A DNA stretch of 64,000 bases. Origin: G963665085 sp963665085. GTDB lineage: Bacteria > Bacteroidota > Bacteroidia > Bacteroidales > JAAAOM01. Numbering within the stretch: position 1 is the stretch's first letter; the number at the start of each line of letters is the position of its first letter. The translations under genes and the position numbers were made by a program. The notes beneath the pieces are model-generated. The model did not search any database and was not told the DNA's origin. It was given only the letters and a program-made list of their open reading frames with translations. Below are positions 62,037-64,000 of the stretch, piece after piece. The DNA lies in the NCBI GenBank assembly GCA_963665085.2, contig CAXXXS010000001.1, positions 496,001-560,000 of the forward strand. Reading direction: 5' to 3'.

Positions 62037-62909
62037 TTATTCTTTTACATACACTGGCATGGTACTATATTTACTCACATAGGAAGCTAAAAAATATCCA
62101 AAGGCATCACCTCCTTCTATATTACCAATTGGATTTGCAGGTGGCCCGGAAAAACCGAACGGATCATATCCTTGCGCTACTTGCTGCACTCCATCAATAA
62201 ATTCATAATACCCTTTATCGACAGATCTAATTTCAATAGTTACTGTATCTGTCTGTTGAAAAGTCTCAAAGAAAAAGAATGCCATTACATTTTCTCCGTT
62301 AACCCCGCTTTCATCATCATAAAAAACTTCTTGTTCATCAATGGTATCATTTAACAAAATCGAGTTCTTATAAAGGTTAATAGCATAATAATTTCCAATT
62401 TCTTTTGGTTCTACCCCATAAATGTAGGTTAACAAAACTGTAGAATCGCCACTTCCTGCACCCTCAAGTGGATTATCATAAATAAAACTCATGGCGCTCT
62501 CAATATCAAATCCCCCATTTAATTTGCAGGTGGCAGAATACAATGTTTCATCATTAATCGCTGTTTCCAGTTCAATAGTTAATGTGTAAGTATTGCCTTT
62601 TATACCAGCAAATTCTATTTCAGATTTATATGTTCCCTTCGAATTTAAGTCTTCAACAAAATCATATGAATTTTCGCCATCAGTAACTGAAATTGTTGCT
62701 CCGGAAACCTTAGGCAATGCCTGATTGGAGAAATACGAATCGCTCTGTTTTAGAAGAATTGTGTGATATTTATATTCATTTGTTATTTCTCCAACAACGA
62801 TCAACCGTGATGCTTGATCATTTACCTCCCATTCAATTTCCTGATAACTATCGTTACAAGAAGAAAACAAAACAATTATGATTGATATTGTATATAGTAA
62901 CTTTTTCAT
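62037..62909 (-). CDS. DUF4249 family lipoprotein
   Basis: A 290-residue lipoprotein (lipobox IVLFSSC near residue 18). It shows the DUF4249 pattern: RLIVVGEITNEYKYHTILLKQSDSYFSN, then SGATISVTDGENSYDFVED, and YTLTIELE. The family is Bacteroidota-specific and usually sits directly after a TonB-dependent receptor gene, as here (11-nt gap). It is thought to be a partner lipoprotein on the outer-membrane surface. The substrate is unknown. Confidence 0.88.
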   Translation of the reverse strand: MKKLLYTISIIIVLFSSCNDSYQEIEWEVNDQASRLIVVGEITNEYKYHTILLKQSDSYFSNQALPKVSGATISVTDGENSYDFVEDLNSKGTYKSEIEFAGIKGNTYTLTIELETAINDETLYSATCKLNGGFDIESAMSFIYDNPLEGAGSGDSTVLLTYIYGVEPKEIGNYYAINLYKNSILLNDTIDEQEVFYDDESGVNGENVMAFFFFETFQQTDTVTIEIRSVDKGYYEFIDGVQQVAQGYDPFGFSGPPANPIGNIEGGDAFGYFLASYVSKYSTMPVYVKE

Positions 62910-62920
62910 CTTTTCTCAAT

Positions 62921-64000
62921 TTAAAAATTTAGGGTATAACTTACCGACGGCAACATGTCTGGAAAAATTGATGTACTGTAAGCCTTGGTTACCAAAGGAT
63001 TTTCATCATCGGGGTCGAACACTATTGCACTCGAATTGGCCCGCCTGTAAACATTATAAACAGACAAACTCCAGACCCCTCTTACATTTCGATTTTCCCT
63101 CTTCTTACTTTTAAATTGAACCCCCAAATCCATTCGGTGGTAATTTGGCAGCCTGTCATTGTTTCTCCCGCCATAATAAGGAAGTACAAGTCCCTCATCA
63201 TCCGGATTATTAGTTGCAATAACCGGAAAAGTAACCCGGGCCTCAGGAGCTGTAAATGGTTTACCTGTTTGATAAACCCAATTTGTAGAAATAGACAACC
63301 GTTCTGTAATATCATATGTTAAAACCAGGGAAACATCATGAGGAGTATCATAAGGCGATAAAAACCAGTTTTTCTCCTGAATATCCTTAATTTTCCTTTC
63401 AGAACGCGAATATGTATAACTTAACCAACCCGAAATTTTCCCTTCTTGTTTTTGGAGTAAGAACTCAATTCCATATGCTCTTGCGATTCCAAAACGTAAC
63501 TCGCTTTCAATTTTGGAATTTAACACCGGATCTGCAAAATCTTTGAAATCAACCTGATTTTTCATGTCTTTATAATAAACTTCAACGGAAGCCTGAATAG
63601 TATTATCAAAGAAATTATGAAAATAGCCTATACTATATTGATCGGATATCTGAGGTTTTATCTGCTCACTTGAAGGAATCCAGACATCAAGCGGTGTTCC
63701 CGAAATTGAGTTTGAAGCGGTTTGCATATACTGTCTTGATCTTGCATAACCTAATTTTATAGAATTTTTATCTGATAAAACGTAGGTAAATCCAATTCTT
63801 GGCTCGAATCCATCAGCATACGTATTGTAAATTTCTCCACTCTTATAATATGAAGTATCTATTACTTCGTAATTATCGTCTAAGTTATAAACAGTTGCTT
63901 TCCCAATATTTTGAAATACAGAAAACCGGATTCCATAAGACAACGAAATTTTTGAAGACAGTTTCTGGTCATTCCCTACATAAAAAGCATGTTCCAGGCT
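62921..64000 (-). CDS. TonB-dependent receptor, C-terminal part (runs off right edge)
   Basis: The C-terminal 359 residues of an outer-membrane barrel. The frame stays open to the right edge with no start there. The sequence has the alternating beta strands of a TonB-dependent receptor barrel: LGYARSRQYMQTASNSISG, QYSIGYFHNFFDNTIQASVEVYYKDM, AYGIEFLLQKQEGKISGWLSYTYSRS, ISTNWVYQTGKPFTAPEARV, and the final strand SIFPDMLPSVSYTLNF. It precedes the DUF4249 gene by 11 nt. The plug domain and signal peptide lie outside the window, so the class cannot be refined. Confidence 0.9.
   Translation of the reverse strand, partial: SLEHAFYVGNDQKLSSKISLSYGIRFSVFQNIGKATVYNLDDNYEVIDTSYYKSGEIYNTYADGFEPRIGFTYVLSDKNSIKLGYARSRQYMQTASNSISGTPLDVWIPSSEQIKPQISDQYSIGYFHNFFDNTIQASVEVYYKDMKNQVDFKDFADPVLNSKIESELRFGIARAYGIEFLLQKQEGKISGWLSYTYSRSERKIKDIQEKNWFLSPYDTPHDVSLVLTYDITERLSISTNWVYQTGKPFTAPEARVTFPVIATNNPDDEGLVLPYYGGRNNDRLPNYHRMDLGVQFKSKKRENRNVRGVWSLSVYNVYRRANSSAIVFDPDDENPLVTKAYSTSIFPDMLPSVSYTLNF

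Overview
The window is a 64 kb AT-rich chromosomal segment from a member of the Bacteroidota. I base this on an SprA type IX secretion translocon, a SusC/SusD pair behind an ECF sigma/FecR pair, DUF4837 and DUF4249 lipoproteins, a promoter of the Bacteroidota type (TTG, 19 bp, TAnnTTTG) before a tRNA, and tRNA genes without an encoded CCA. A marine or anaerobic Bacteroidia lineage (Marinilabiliales-like) is a guess. Almost every protein gene is on the minus strand. The clear exceptions are the initiator tRNA and one DUF1080 lipoprotein.

Layout. 1-3550: the end of a capsule or exopolysaccharide locus (SLBB export protein, UDP-glucuronate 4-epimerase-like enzyme). 3587-21285: a housekeeping block with gcvH, sprA, ruvA, pdxA, an M17 aminopeptidase, a DUF4837 lipoprotein, an MltD-like transglycosylase, tatA, rseP, dxr and an M23 peptidase. 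21498-21570: initiator tRNA-fMet. 21575-28530: a compact 7 kb integrative element inserted at the 3' end of that tRNA. It carries a tyrosine recombinase, an excisionase-like protein, a VRR-NUC nuclease, several small unknown proteins and a HicBA toxin-antitoxin pair. It is bounded by imperfect copies of the tRNA end and by an 18-nt perfect direct repeat.

28657-33979: four genes that fit murein-peptide recycling and wall remodelling (alpha-oxoamine synthase, dipeptide epimerase, PBP4, transglutaminase lipoprotein). 34180-41593 is accessory: a DUF1080 lipoprotein, a superfamily 1 helicase with a nuclease-like C-terminus beside a TerB-like gene, and a tightly overlapping trio of ASST-like propeller protein, 46-residue membrane peptide and membrane-anchored sulfotransferase. 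41717-48514 is an ECF sigma/FecR/SusC/SusD nutrient-uptake locus.

48656-57565: dgt, the complete leucine operon (leuA, leuC, leuD, a second DRE-TIM synthase, leuB) and an MscS channel. In front of leuA lies a complete transcription attenuator: an Ile/Leu-rich 20-residue leader peptide, three mutually exclusive hairpins and a T-tract. 57769-61800: a GH15 enzyme and a fused OtsA-OtsB trehalose synthase/phosphatase. 61801-64000: a DUF4249 lipoprotein and the 3' part of a TonB-dependent receptor that runs off the right edge.

The best candidates for something undescribed are the ASST/mini-protein/sulfotransferase module, the helicase-nuclease plus TerB pair, and the 7 kb element at the initiator tRNA. 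All functional statements come from reading motifs by eye. No database search was run.
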